31,084 bases of DNA from positions 1-31,084 of the forward strand of contig DCFR01000057.1 of NCBI GenBank assembly GCA_002319815.1, written 5' to 3'. Shown here piece by piece: positions 6,753 to 14,752 of this stretch. The notes beneath the pieces were generated by a model. It had not been told where the DNA came from. It was given only the letters and a program-made list of their open reading frames with translations, and ran no database searches. Both the position numbers and the translations under genes were made by a program. The DNA comes from Megamonas sp. UBA1799. GTDB taxonomy: Bacteria > Bacillota > Negativicutes > Selenomonadales > Selenomonadaceae. The first letter of the stretch is position 1; each line of letters starts with the position of its first letter.

Positions 6753-7469
6753 ATGAAAGATCTTATTGACATCCATATGCATACAATTGCCAGCGGTCAT
6801 GCGTACAGCACCGTGCGGGAGATGTTTACCGCCGCGCGGGCCCGCGGCATCCGTCTGGCCGGCATCGCCGATCACGCCCCCTATATGCCGGGCGCGCCGC
6901 AAAAAATGTATTTCTGCAATTTCAAAGTTGTCCGTCAGGCAGACTATGGGCTTGAAGCCATTATGGGCGCTGAGCTGAACATCCTTGACTACAGCGGCAG
7001 CATTGATTTATCAGAGAAAATTCTCTGCAAACTTGACTATGCGATTGCCAGTCTGCATGAACTTTGCATCAGTCCCGGAACAAAAGAGCAGAATACCGCC
7101 GCCCTGACCGGCGCTATGCGCAATCCGCGCGTGACCGTGATTGGCCATCCGGACAACGGACGTTATCCGGTAAATTTTGAAACGCTGGTGCAAACAGCGA
7201 AAGAGACGCATACTTTGCTGGAGATCAACAACAGCTCCTATGCAAATAATACCGGCCGTCCCGGATCCCGGGAAAACGCGCGCCTCATGCTGCAATACTG
7301 CAGACAATACGCCGTCCCGGTGCTTATGAGCAGCGATGCCCACGTTGACAGCGACGCCGGCAACCATAGCGAAGCCTATACCATTCTTCAGGAAACGGAT
7401 TTCCCCGAATCACTGGTTATCAATACCAACTTAGAAAAATTTAAGACTTACCTGTATAAATCTGAATGA
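6753..7469 (+). CDS. PHP-domain phosphoesterase (YcdX-like)
   Basis: The 238-residue protein has the polymerase-and-histidinol-phosphatase fold. The first motif is DIHMHT with His8 and His10, followed by IADHAP (Asp40, His41), GAELNI (a glutamate ligand), ASLHE, GHPDNG and the last metal site SSDAHV near the C-terminus. These residues bind three metal ions and hydrolyse phosphomonoesters in YcdX-like members. The substrate here is unknown. It starts at the ATG at 6753 with AAAAGGAAG upstream. A TATAAT at 6714-6719 is the likely -10. The stop is 16 bases ahead of the acyl-CoA synthetase start, so the two probably share a transcript, although no functional link is obvious. Confidence 0.88.
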   Translation: MKDLIDIHMHTIASGHAYSTVREMFTAARARGIRLAGIADHAPYMPGAPQKMYFCNFKVVRQADYGLEAIMGAELNILDYSGSIDLSEKILCKLDYAIASLHELCISPGTKEQNTAALTGAMRNPRVTVIGHPDNGRYPVNFETLVQTAKETHTLLEINNSSYANNTGRPGSRENARLMLQYCRQYAVPVLMSSDAHVDSDAGNHSEAYTILQETDFPESLVINTNLEKFKTYLYKSE

Positions 7470-7485
7470 AGAAAAGAGTGTTTGT

Positions 7486-8970
7486 ATGTTTGTCCACGAA
7501 CTTATCCGGCAGGGAAATCCCGAAGATACAGCTATTTATCAGGAAAACCGGGTTATCCGCTATGGGGAGCTAAATACGGCTGTCACCAACTGCCGAAATT
7601 ATCTTTATGCCACCGGCGTGCGTCTCGGCGACCGGGTAGCGATTTACTCGCGCAACTGTGCCGAATACATCTGTACTTATATGGCGATTGCCTCTTTAGG
7701 CGCAATTGTTGTTCCGGTCAACTTTCAGCTAAGCATGCGGGAAACGGCTTTCATCCTGAAAAATGCCGGCATTCATCACCTGATCACTTACAAGCACCTC
7801 GACCTTGACGCGGCAATCAACCTGCACGACTACGACGGCGGCGTACAGCAAATTGATATCAAGACCTGTTGTCAGCCAGCGGGAGCAGAGCCGGCGCCGG
7901 CTTTGCCGAAAGATTTTCGCGCCGATGAATCCTGCGTCATCATCTATACCTCCGGCACGACGGGTTCGCCAAAGGGCGCAGTGCTGTCCCACCGCAACCT
8001 GACCAGCGACGCCGAAATGTTCAGTAAGGTGCTCCACATCGGTTCCGCCGACAATGTGCTCTGCGTCCTGCCCATGTACCATTGCTTTGCCTGGACCTGT
8101 TCTGTGCTAAACGCGCTGTTTTGCGGCGCGGCCATTACGATTCTGGACAGCTTCACTCCCAAAGAAACCATTGAAGTCATTCGTACAAAAAAAATCAGCG
8201 TTATTTATGTGGTCCCGTCCATTTGTGCGCTGCTTACCAAACTGGCCCAGCCGGAAGATCTGGCCAGCATCCGCTATACGATTATCGGCGGAACCACGCT
8301 GCCGCTGACTATCGCCAAAAACTACAAGGCTAAATTTGGCGTTGATATCATGGAGGGTTATGGCCTTTCAGAAGCATCTCCGGTCGTGGCGGTCAACCCG
8401 CCCGAACGGGTCAAAGTCGGTTCCATTGGCCCTGTTCTGCCCGGCATTGCCATCCGCATCACTGCTGCAGATGGCACCGAAGTCCCCGACGGAGCATCCG
8501 GCGAACTGCTGATTCAAGGCGCCAACGTCATGCACGGGTACTGGAAACAGCCGGAAGCAACTGAAGAAGCGCTGCGCGACGGCTGGCTTCATACCGGAGA
8601 TATCGCCCGCCGCGATGCCGACGGCTACCTCTACATCGTTGACCGGCTTAAAGATATGATTATCAGCATGGGGGAAAACATTTATCCGCGCGAAATCGAG
8701 GAACTGGTTTACGCTTTCCCCGGCATCCGTGAAGCCGCCGTCATCGGCATTGAAGACCGGCTGCGCGGGCAGGCCGGCTGCTGCTACTACAGCGTACAAG
8801 GGGGCGACACCGTAAACGTCCGGGCGCTCAAAAAATATCTGCAACAAAATCTCGCGCTTTACAAAATTCCCCGCGAGTTCCGGCAAATCGACGAACTTCC
8901 CAAAACATCAACCAGTAAAATTGCCAAAAAAGAACTGGTAAAAATGTATGCCGCCGAAAGAAAACAATAA
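7486..8970 (+). CDS. Acyl-CoA synthetase (AMP-binding, ANL superfamily)
   Basis: This 494-residue enzyme has all ANL-family motifs. They are the P-loop-like YTSGTTGSPKG (about 154-164), the aromatic adenine motif GYGLSEASP, the ribose-binding motif GWLHTGD, the hinge region DRLKDMI followed by ENIYPREIEEL, and the C-terminal catalytic lysine in TSTSKIAKKEL. It should activate a carboxylate with ATP to an acyl-adenylate and transfer it to CoA in the cytoplasm. The overall pattern fits medium- or long-chain fatty acid ligases, but chain length cannot be read. The ATG at 7486 has only a weak AAGAGTG upstream. A strong bidirectional terminator follows at 8982-9024. The shared unit with the PHP gene suggests simple co-transcription. 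Confidence 0.9.
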   Translation: MFVHELIRQGNPEDTAIYQENRVIRYGELNTAVTNCRNYLYATGVRLGDRVAIYSRNCAEYICTYMAIASLGAIVVPVNFQLSMRETAFILKNAGIHHLITYKHLDLDAAINLHDYDGGVQQIDIKTCCQPAGAEPAPALPKDFRADESCVIIYTSGTTGSPKGAVLSHRNLTSDAEMFSKVLHIGSADNVLCVLPMYHCFAWTCSVLNALFCGAAITILDSFTPKETIEVIRTKKISVIYVVPSICALLTKLAQPEDLASIRYTIIGGTTLPLTIAKNYKAKFGVDIMEGYGLSEASPVVAVNPPERVKVGSIGPVLPGIAIRITAADGTEVPDGASGELLIQGANVMHGYWKQPEATEEALRDGWLHTGDIARRDADGYLYIVDRLKDMIISMGENIYPREIEELVYAFPGIREAAVIGIEDRLRGQAGCCYYSVQGGDTVNVRALKKYLQQNLALYKIPREFRQIDELPKTSTSKIAKKELVKMYAAERKQ

Positions 8971-8981
8971 CGGTTTAGATA

Positions 8982-9024
8982 AAAAAGCTGTCCGCCACAA
9001 TTTATTTGCGGCGAACAGCTTTTT
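8982..9024. terminator. Bidirectional terminator between convergent genes
   Basis: Arms 8982-8996 and 9010-9024 pair at 14 of 15 positions. The A run on the left and T run on the right let it work on both strands for the acyl-CoA synthetase (+) and the M18 peptidase (-). Confidence 0.87.
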
Positions 9025-9044
9025 ATATGTCCCGCCGCCAGCGG

Positions 9045-10319
9045 TTATTTTCCCATAAAGGCGCGCACCAATCCCGTGAGCGCCGCCTGATCGCTGGCGC
9101 CCATGGTTTCACGGGCGGAATGCATCGCTAAAATAGGAACCCCGACATCCATGGTCCGAATGGCCAGCTGCGACGAAACCATCGATCCCAGCGTTGCGCC
9201 GCCAGGAATATCCGAGCGGTTCACGAAATGCTGGACCGGAATCTCATGTTCCCGGCACAATTCCGCAATGATCGCCACGGCCTCGGCATCGCCGGCATAC
9301 GCCTGACTAGCCGCCTGTTTAATTACGACCCCGCCGTTCAGATGCGGCTGGTTAGTAGGATCGGCTTTATCCGTGTAATTCGGGTGCAGCGCATGCGCCA
9401 CATCGACCGACAACAAGAATCCGGCGGCCAGATCAGCGGCCAGATCATCCGCATCCAGCTCCAGCGCCCGATAAATCCGCTGCAAAAGCTGTTCCAACAC
9501 CGCCGATGCCGCTCCCTGTTTCGTATGGCTGCCCACTTCCTCGTTATCAAACAAAGCCGCCACCCGGATTCCATGAGACGGCTCGCCTTCAATCAGCCCA
9601 TCAAGACAAGCCTTGACCGATGTCAGATTATCCAGGCGGGGCGAGGATACCATTTCTGCATCGAAACCCAACAAACAGCCAGTCTCGACCGGATATACCG
9701 TAAGATCATAAGATAAGATTTCCTCTGGATCATGGCCGATCTCCCGCGCCAGTTTTTCCAAGAAAAACGTTTTTTCCAGTTCTTCCGCTACCGCTGCCAC
9801 CGGCGTCATTTCCGTCTGGCGGTTGAGCTTAACGCCGTCATTCATGGCCCGATTCATATGAATCGCCAATCCGGGAATCGTCAGCAGCGGGCGCGCCAAG
9901 TCCACCAGATACGATTCCGGCGCAAAAGCGCTTTTGCCGCGCAGAACCACCTTGCCGGCCAGCGACAAGGGCCGGTCCAGCCAGCTGGAAAGAATCAGAC
10001 CGCCATAAGGCTCTACATTCACCAGTCCATAGCCATCCTTGACCATCCCCGCCGCCGGTTTGACACGAAACCCCGGAAAATCCGTATGTGCCGCCGCGAT
10101 TCTGAGACCGCGCGGTTTCTTTTCGCCAATGCGAAATGCCATAAGCGCCGATCCATATACCCGGGTAAAATAGCGTCCTCCCGGAGCCAAAAGCCATGGT
10201 TTTCCCCAAGCCAGTTCCGTAAATCCTGCCGATAAAAGCTCATCCCGCCCTGCCATAACCGCATGAAACGGCGACGGACTGTGCACGATAAACGTCAGCA
10301 AATCCTGAACAACATCCAT
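9045..10319 (-). CDS. M18-family metalloaminopeptidase
   Basis: The 424-residue protein is a cytoplasmic M18 (aspartyl aminopeptidase type) enzyme. Motifs include AAHTDFPG with the first His and Asp ligands, the catalytic pair in FDNEEVGS, SVDVAHALHPNY with a third ligand, and the last histidine in LAMHSARET near the C-terminus. The family uses two zinc ions and forms large tetrahedral dodecamers. Members release N-terminal residues, often acidic ones, from peptides. I chose the ATG at 10319, eight bases after AGGGAG. The GTG at 10328 overlaps that site. It is convergent with the acyl-CoA synthetase and divergent from the HD-domain gene, with which it shares a 104-base spacer. Confidence 0.92.
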   Translation of the reverse strand: MDVVQDLLTFIVHSPSPFHAVMAGRDELLSAGFTELAWGKPWLLAPGGRYFTRVYGSALMAFRIGEKKPRGLRIAAAHTDFPGFRVKPAAGMVKDGYGLVNVEPYGGLILSSWLDRPLSLAGKVVLRGKSAFAPESYLVDLARPLLTIPGLAIHMNRAMNDGVKLNRQTEMTPVAAVAEELEKTFFLEKLAREIGHDPEEILSYDLTVYPVETGCLLGFDAEMVSSPRLDNLTSVKACLDGLIEGEPSHGIRVAALFDNEEVGSHTKQGAASAVLEQLLQRIYRALELDADDLAADLAAGFLLSVDVAHALHPNYTDKADPTNQPHLNGGVVIKQAASQAYAGDAEAVAIIAELCREHEIPVQHFVNRSDIPGGATLGSMVSSQLAIRTMDVGVPILAMHSARETMGASDQAALTGLVRAFMGK

Positions 10320-10423
10320 TAAAAACACTCCCTGTACAAAAAATTTTCAGCTTTTGTTTTTCTTGCTCATATACCCTGCTTCATTCTATAATAAGTATAA
10401 CATAAAACAAAGGAGATTTTCCC

Positions 10424-10918
10424 ATGGACCATACCATTTTACTGCGCAAAACCATTGAATTTGACCATGGCGATGCCCGCCGCATCCAGCATCTGCTGAA
10501 AGTATATGCATTTGCCGCCCAGCTGGGACGAGAAGAACATTTAGCCCCGGAAATGCAGGCCATTCTGGAGGCCGCAGCGATTTTACATGATATTGGCATT
10601 CATGCCGCCGAGGCTAAATATCACAGTGCCGGCGGCAAGTATCAGGAAATCGAAGGCCCGGCCCCGGCCCGGAAGCTGCTTAGTGATCTTGACTATCCGC
10701 CGGCCTTTATCGACCGGGTCTGCTGGCTGATCGCTCATCATCATACGTATACAGACGTCAAGGATATGGATTATCAGCTCTTACTTGAAGCTGACTTTCT
10801 TGTCAACGCCTTTGAAGATGCACTGTCTGCCGAAGCGATCTGCAGTTTTCGCCAAAAGGTCTTTCGCAGCCCCAGCGGCATCCGCCTGCTCAATACCATC
10901 TATGCTCTTGAAAATTGA
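10424..10918 (+). CDS. HD-domain phosphohydrolase
   Basis: This 164-residue protein is a minimal HD-superfamily hydrolase. The HD signature ILHDIGIH lies at about residues 50-57, followed by a conserved histidine pair (AHHHTYTDV) and a late aspartate (EADFLVN) that would complete the metal site. Such stand-alone HD proteins hydrolyse nucleotides or other phosphate esters. The substrate is not evident. AAGGAG precedes the ATG at 10424, and a TATAAT lies at 10387-10392 with a weak TTGCTC -35. The strong hairpin at 10925-10964 ends the transcript before the biotin gene. It therefore does not seem to be part of the biotin unit. Confidence 0.87.
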   Translation: MDHTILLRKTIEFDHGDARRIQHLLKVYAFAAQLGREEHLAPEMQAILEAAAILHDIGIHAAEAKYHSAGGKYQEIEGPAPARKLLSDLDYPPAFIDRVCWLIAHHHTYTDVKDMDYQLLLEADFLVNAFEDALSAEAICSFRQKVFRSPSGIRLLNTIYALEN

Positions 10919-10924
10919 CCCGTC

Positions 10925-10964
10925 AAAACAGCCGCCATCTCTGCCCAGAGACAGCGGCTGTTTT
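10925..10964 (+). terminator. Terminator after the HD-domain gene
   Basis: A perfect 11-bp outer stem (AAAACAGCCGC/GCGGCTGTTTT) plus an inner TCTCTG/AGAGA pairing, with a T run in the right arm. Confidence 0.87.
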
Positions 10965-10999
10965 AATACTGCCACACCATCGGATACATTTCCATTTAT

Positions 11000-11033
11000 A
11001 TTGTTAACCATTTTTAAATACAAAGTTGACAAT
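11000..11033. promoter_or_regulatory. BirA-like biotin operator
   Basis: The inverted repeat ATTGTTAAC-N16-GTTGACAAT (arms 11000-11008 and 11025-11033, 8 of 9 matching) fits the known BirA operator form, TTGTnAAC half-sites about 14-16 bases apart. The right arm overlaps the -35 of the bioWF promoter. BirA charged with biotinyl-AMP would therefore block transcription when biotin is plentiful. BirA itself is not in the window. Confidence 0.8.
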
Positions 11034-11054
11034 AAACATAAATCTGTCTATGAT
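11026..11054 (+). promoter_or_regulatory. Promoter of the bioW-bioF fusion gene
   Basis: TTGACA (11026-11031), a 17-base spacer and TATGAT (11049-11054). The -35 box is part of the BirA-like operator. Confidence 0.85.
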
Positions 11055-11093
11055 AAGGACATAGCCAGAAATCAAGAAATGGAGATGTCTCAC

Positions 11094-13022
11094 ATGACAT
11101 TATACAGTATGAAGATGCGTGCCAGCCGTGAAGAAAACGGGCTGAGCCAACACATATCCGGCGCGGAAAAAATTCTCAGCGAAGCGGAGCTCGGCGATAA
11201 CGCCGCCGCGCTTCTCAGCCGCGCCCTGCACCATGCCAAAGGACGCGCTGATTTCATTAACCTGAAAATTGAAGCCACGACACCTGAGGAAATCGCTTAC
11301 ATTGAAGCCTTACCCGTCGCCACTGTCGATGTCGCCAATGCGGCCGAAGGACAGCAGACCATTCTCAAATATCTCAGCCAGCTTGGCATTCCCAACGGAG
11401 CCGCGATCATGCGGCAGTTTTCCCATACCTATGAAATGCGCGGCGCTATGCTGCTGGATGTCGATACATTGGAACGCCTCGAACCCGACCCGGCCCGGGG
11501 CCTGCGCGCCACTTACATGGATGCGGAACACACCCCGGCCCGGCAGGCCGGCGACTGCAAAAATCACTTTCAGGAAGCTATTGTCCTGGCCAGCAAAGTT
11601 GTCAGCGCGCCGCACATCGTTGCCGAAATCTGCATGTCCGATGATCCGGATTATGTAACCGGCTATGTGGCGGCGCCATCCATCGGCTACGTACGCATCA
11701 CCCGCCTCAAAGCCATGGGCTGTCCGGACGGCGGACGGATTTTTCTTTATTGCGGCCCGCGAAAAGAAGTCCCTGCCTGCATCGAATATCTGGAAAAGCA
11801 AAAAGTTCTCGTACGCCACGTTCCCGTCAACCCCGGCAAAGCCCCGCTGACCGACAGCTGGCAGCCTTTGAAAGACGACCTGACGATGCGGCGCTCCGCC
11901 CAGCTTTACCGTACGATAAAGACGCTGCAGACGCCGCAGAGAGCGCAGGTCAAAAGCGATGGCCAGGATCTGCTGATGCTGGCCTCCAACAGTTATCTCG
12001 GCCTCAGCGATGAACCGAGGGTCAAGGCCGCCGCTATAGAAGCTGTCGCCCGCTATGGCGCAGGATCAGGCGGCTCCCGCCTGACGACGGGGACCCTGCC
12101 GCTGCATAACGCGCTGGAAGCCGAGCTGGCCAGCTTCAAAAACGCCAATGCCGCGCTGCTTTTTAATACCGGCTACATGGCGAACGTAGGCATTTTATCG
12201 GCGCTGGGAACCCCCGGCAGCATCATTTTCAGCGATGAGCTCAATCACGCCAGCATTATCGACGGCTGCCGCCTAAGTCATGCCCGCACCATTGTCTATC
12301 GGCACAACGATATGGCGGATTTAGAAGCCAAAATTCAGGCGGCAGCGCCGACACACGGGCTTATTGTCAGTGACGCCGTGTTCAGTATGGACGGCGATAT
12401 TGCCGACCTGCCGGGCATTCTCCAGCTGGCAAAAAAATACCATTTGTTATCCATGGTGGATGAAGCGCACGCGACCGGCGTCATCGGCGCCACCGGGCAC
12501 GGCATTGTCGAGCATTTCGGTCTGCCAAAGAACCCGGATGTGCTCATGGGAACCATGAGCAAAGCGCTGGCCAGCGAAGGCGGTTTTGTCTGCGGCAGTC
12601 AACTGCTGATTGACTATCTCAGAAACACCGCCCGCAGCTTCATTTTCTCCACCAGTCTTGCGCCGGCGCCCCTTGCCGCCGCACAGGCCGCCCTGACCAT
12701 TCTGCGAACCGAGCCCCAGCGCGTACAGCGGCTGCAGGAAAACACCCGCACGTTCTGTGCTGCTCTGGCCGAAAACGGCATTCAGACCAAAGCTTCCTCG
12801 GCGATTGTCCCAATCATCATCGGCGATGAAGGCCGAGCCATGCGCATTGCCCAGAAGCTCTATGACTGCGGTATCTTTCTTACCGCCATCCGCTATCCGA
12901 CCGTCGCACAAGACAGCGCCCGGCTGCGGGCGGCCATTATGGCCACGCATACCACCGCCGAACTGCAGGATGCTGCCGGCACAATTGCTGCCGCCATCCA
13001 GTCTGTTCCCATAAAAAAGTGA
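11094..13022 (+). CDS. Bifunctional BioW-BioF fusion (biotin synthesis)
   Basis: This 642-residue protein joins two successive biotin enzymes. Residues about 1-245 are BioW (6-carboxyhexanoate-CoA ligase), with YSMKMRAS at the start, HISGAE, and a central TYMDAEHTPARQAGDCKNH block. BioW makes pimeloyl-CoA from pimelate, ATP and CoA. Residues about 260-642 are BioF (8-amino-7-oxononanoate synthase, a PLP enzyme), with the glycine-rich GAGSGGSRLTTG, SDELNHASIIDG, VDEAHATG and the PLP lysine Lys490 in MGTMSKALAS. BioF condenses pimeloyl-CoA with alanine, so the fusion could hand the thioester straight across. I chose the ATG at 11094 because GGAG at 11081-11084 is well placed. The frame is open upstream to 10785, but that extension covers the operator and promoter. 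No other bio gene lies in this window. Confidence 0.92.
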   Translation: MTLYSMKMRASREENGLSQHISGAEKILSEAELGDNAAALLSRALHHAKGRADFINLKIEATTPEEIAYIEALPVATVDVANAAEGQQTILKYLSQLGIPNGAAIMRQFSHTYEMRGAMLLDVDTLERLEPDPARGLRATYMDAEHTPARQAGDCKNHFQEAIVLASKVVSAPHIVAEICMSDDPDYVTGYVAAPSIGYVRITRLKAMGCPDGGRIFLYCGPRKEVPACIEYLEKQKVLVRHVPVNPGKAPLTDSWQPLKDDLTMRRSAQLYRTIKTLQTPQRAQVKSDGQDLLMLASNSYLGLSDEPRVKAAAIEAVARYGAGSGGSRLTTGTLPLHNALEAELASFKNANAALLFNTGYMANVGILSALGTPGSIIFSDELNHASIIDGCRLSHARTIVYRHNDMADLEAKIQAAAPTHGLIVSDAVFSMDGDIADLPGILQLAKKYHLLSMVDEAHATGVIGATGHGIVEHFGLPKNPDVLMGTMSKALASEGGFVCGSQLLIDYLRNTARSFIFSTSLAPAPLAAAQAALTILRTEPQRVQRLQENTRTFCAALAENGIQTKASSAIVPIIIGDEGRAMRIAQKLYDCGIFLTAIRYPTVAQDSARLRAAIMATHTTAELQDAAGTIAAAIQSVPIKK

Positions 13023-13040
13023 CGGTCCAAAAACCGTCAC
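13013..13040 (-). terminator. Suf operon terminator overlapping the bioWF stop
   Basis: On the minus strand a perfect 8-bp stem (GTGACGGT/ACCGTCAC, arms 13033-13040 and 13019-13026) is followed by six T residues. The stem overlaps the bioWF stop codon at 13020-13022. Confidence 0.8.
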
Positions 13041-13052
13041 GCACATTTTTAC

Positions 13053-13090
13053 CACCGGCGAAGAGCAGCCTGCCCTTCGCCGGTGCTTTT
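13053..13090 (+). terminator. bioWF terminator abutting the sufU stop
   Basis: A perfect 11-bp stem (CACCGGCGAAG, 13053-13063, with CTTCGCCGGTG, 13075-13085) is followed by CTTTTTATTTTT on the plus strand, running into the sufU stop codon. Confidence 0.85.
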
Positions 13091-13527
13091 TATTTTTCTT
13101 TTTCCGTCTGCAATGCATCCTCAAGCGTGTGCCAGGAAAGGACTGCACACTTCACGCGCGCCGGCAGATTGGCAACATTTTTAAGCGCCGCCGCCTCATC
13201 CAGCTCTTCCAGCACGGCATCATCCGTAATCTCACGCTTGATCATACCGAAAAAAAGCGCCATGAGCCGTTTTGCTTCGGCAACAGTTTTTCCTTTGATG
13301 AGATCAATCATCATCGAAGTAGACGCTTGTGAAATAGCGCAGCCAACACCAGTAAAAGCAGCGTCGGCAATACGGTCATTTTCTACCCGGAGCTCCAGCG
13401 ATATTTCATCGCCGCAGCTCGGATTCCGTCCTTTCAGCACCACGGTCGGAGCCGTCAGATGATGCTTGTTTTCCGGATTGCGGCTCTGTTCGGCGATCAG
13501 TTCCGTATAAATAGCCTCAAGCCCCAA
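13090..13527 (-). CDS. sufU: SufU, zinc-dependent sulfurtransferase of the SUF system
   Basis: The 145-residue protein has the SufU zinc site: Cys38 and Asp40 in NPSCGDE, Cys63 in GVGCAIS and Cys127 in VKCAVL. The SufU-type insertion lies between the second and third Cys motifs. In Firmicutes SufU takes persulfide sulfur from SufS by zinc-ligand exchange and passes it to the SufBCD scaffold. It is no longer viewed as the scaffold itself. It is the last gene of the suf operon and overlaps sufS by 11 bases. The ATG at 13527 sits inside the sufS 3' end. Two hairpins beyond the stop serve this operon and the convergent bioWF gene. Confidence 0.93.
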   Translation of the reverse strand: MGLEAIYTELIAEQSRNPENKHHLTAPTVVLKGRNPSCGDEISLELRVENDRIADAAFTGVGCAISQASTSMMIDLIKGKTVAEAKRLMALFFGMIKREITDDAVLEELDEAAALKNVANLPARVKCAVLSWHTLEDALQTEKEK

Positions 13528-14752
13528 GATGCATGACCTCCCTCACCTTTTTAAGCGCGGCAATCCAGCGGTCAACGTCCTCGCGCGTATTATAGAAGTA
13601 AAAACTTGCCCGGCAAGTGGCGTTGACACCCAGATACTGCATGAGCGGCTGCGCGCAATGGTGTCCGGCCCGAACGGCCACGCCTTCAGCATCCAGGATC
13701 GTCGCCACATCATGTGGATGAACATCCTTAACATTAAACGTGATAATTCCCGTTTTGTTATTCTGCGTCGTATCGCAGCCATACAGCGTGATAAACGGCA
13801 GCTGCCGCAGCTGCGGCAGCGCATAATCCAGCAAATCCTTCTCAATCGCGCCGATGCGGTCAAACCCAATTTTCTCGAGATAATCAATCGCCGCCGTAAG
13901 TCCGGCAGCGCCGCCGACATTCTGCGTGCCCGCTTCAAATTTTGCCGGCAATTCGGCAAAATCCGTATGCTGTTCCGTCACGTACTCGATCATATCGCCG
14001 CCGGTAAGAAACGGCGGCATGGCATCGAGCAGCGCCGCCCGTCCCCAAAGCACGCCGATCCCCATCGGTGAAAGCATCTTATGCCCGGAAAACGCGAAGA
14101 AATCAGCATCCAGCTCCTGCACATCCACAGCCATATGCGCAACGCTCTGCGACCCGTCAACCACCAACACGGCGCCAACTGCATGCGCCCGCGCGGCGAT
14201 TTCCCGCACCGGATTCACCAGTCCAAGCACATTGGATACCTGCGTCACCGCCACCAGCTTCGTTTTCGGCGTAATTTTCGCGGCTATATCATCGGTTGAT
14301 AAATTTCCATCTGCCTCGAGATAAATATATTTCAGCACCGCGCCCTTAGCTTTTGCCACCTGCTGCCAAGGCACAAGATTGCTGTGATGTTCGGCAATCG
14401 TAATAACGATCTCATCCCCGGAGCCGATATTGGTCATTCCATAACTGTAGGCCGCCAGATTCAGGGCCTCCGTCGCATTTTTTGTAAAAATGACCTCGCG
14501 GGCCGCCGGCGCATGGATAAAGCGTTGCACCCGGACACGGGCATTTTCATAAATATCCGTCGCCTCAACGGAAAGCGCATATGCACCGCGATGCGGATTG
14601 GCATTGCAGCCGCCATAGTAACCGCACATGGACTGAATCACGCTCTCCGGCTTCTGCGTTGTCGCCCCGTTATCCAGATAAACCAGCGGCTTACCATTCA
14701 TTTTTTGTCCCAAAAGGGGAAAATCCTTACGAAATTCCTGACTGTCAGACAT
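13517..14752 (-). CDS. sufS: SufS, group II cysteine desulfurase
   Basis: This 411-residue PLP enzyme removes sulfur from cysteine to form an enzyme-bound persulfide for Fe-S cluster assembly. The PLP-binding Lys225 lies in FSGHKMLSP and the catalytic Cys366 in RAGHHCAQPL, the short-loop motif of group II (SufS-type) enzymes. Other marks are YLDNGATTQKP near the N-terminus, TKNATEALN, and AEHHSNLVPW. Length is normal. The ATG at 14752 follows GGGAGA inside the end of sufD (8-base overlap). Together with sufU, which overlaps its 3' end, it forms the SufS-SufU sulfur relay of the Firmicute type. Confidence 0.95.
   Translation of the reverse strand: MSDSQEFRKDFPLLGQKMNGKPLVYLDNGATTQKPESVIQSMCGYYGGCNANPHRGAYALSVEATDIYENARVRVQRFIHAPAAREVIFTKNATEALNLAAYSYGMTNIGSGDEIVITIAEHHSNLVPWQQVAKAKGAVLKYIYLEADGNLSTDDIAAKITPKTKLVAVTQVSNVLGLVNPVREIAARAHAVGAVLVVDGSQSVAHMAVDVQELDADFFAFSGHKMLSPMGIGVLWGRAALLDAMPPFLTGGDMIEYVTEQHTDFAELPAKFEAGTQNVGGAAGLTAAIDYLEKIGFDRIGAIEKDLLDYALPQLRQLPFITLYGCDTTQNNKTGIITFNVKDVHPHDVATILDAEGVAVRAGHHCAQPLMQYLGVNATCRASFYFYNTREDVDRWIAALKKVREVMHLGA

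Noticed and set aside
10785..11093. Upstream extension of the bioWF frame (103 more codons)
   Set aside because: It runs through the end of the HD gene, its terminator, the BirA-like operator and the promoter. The ATG at 11094 has a well-placed GGAG.
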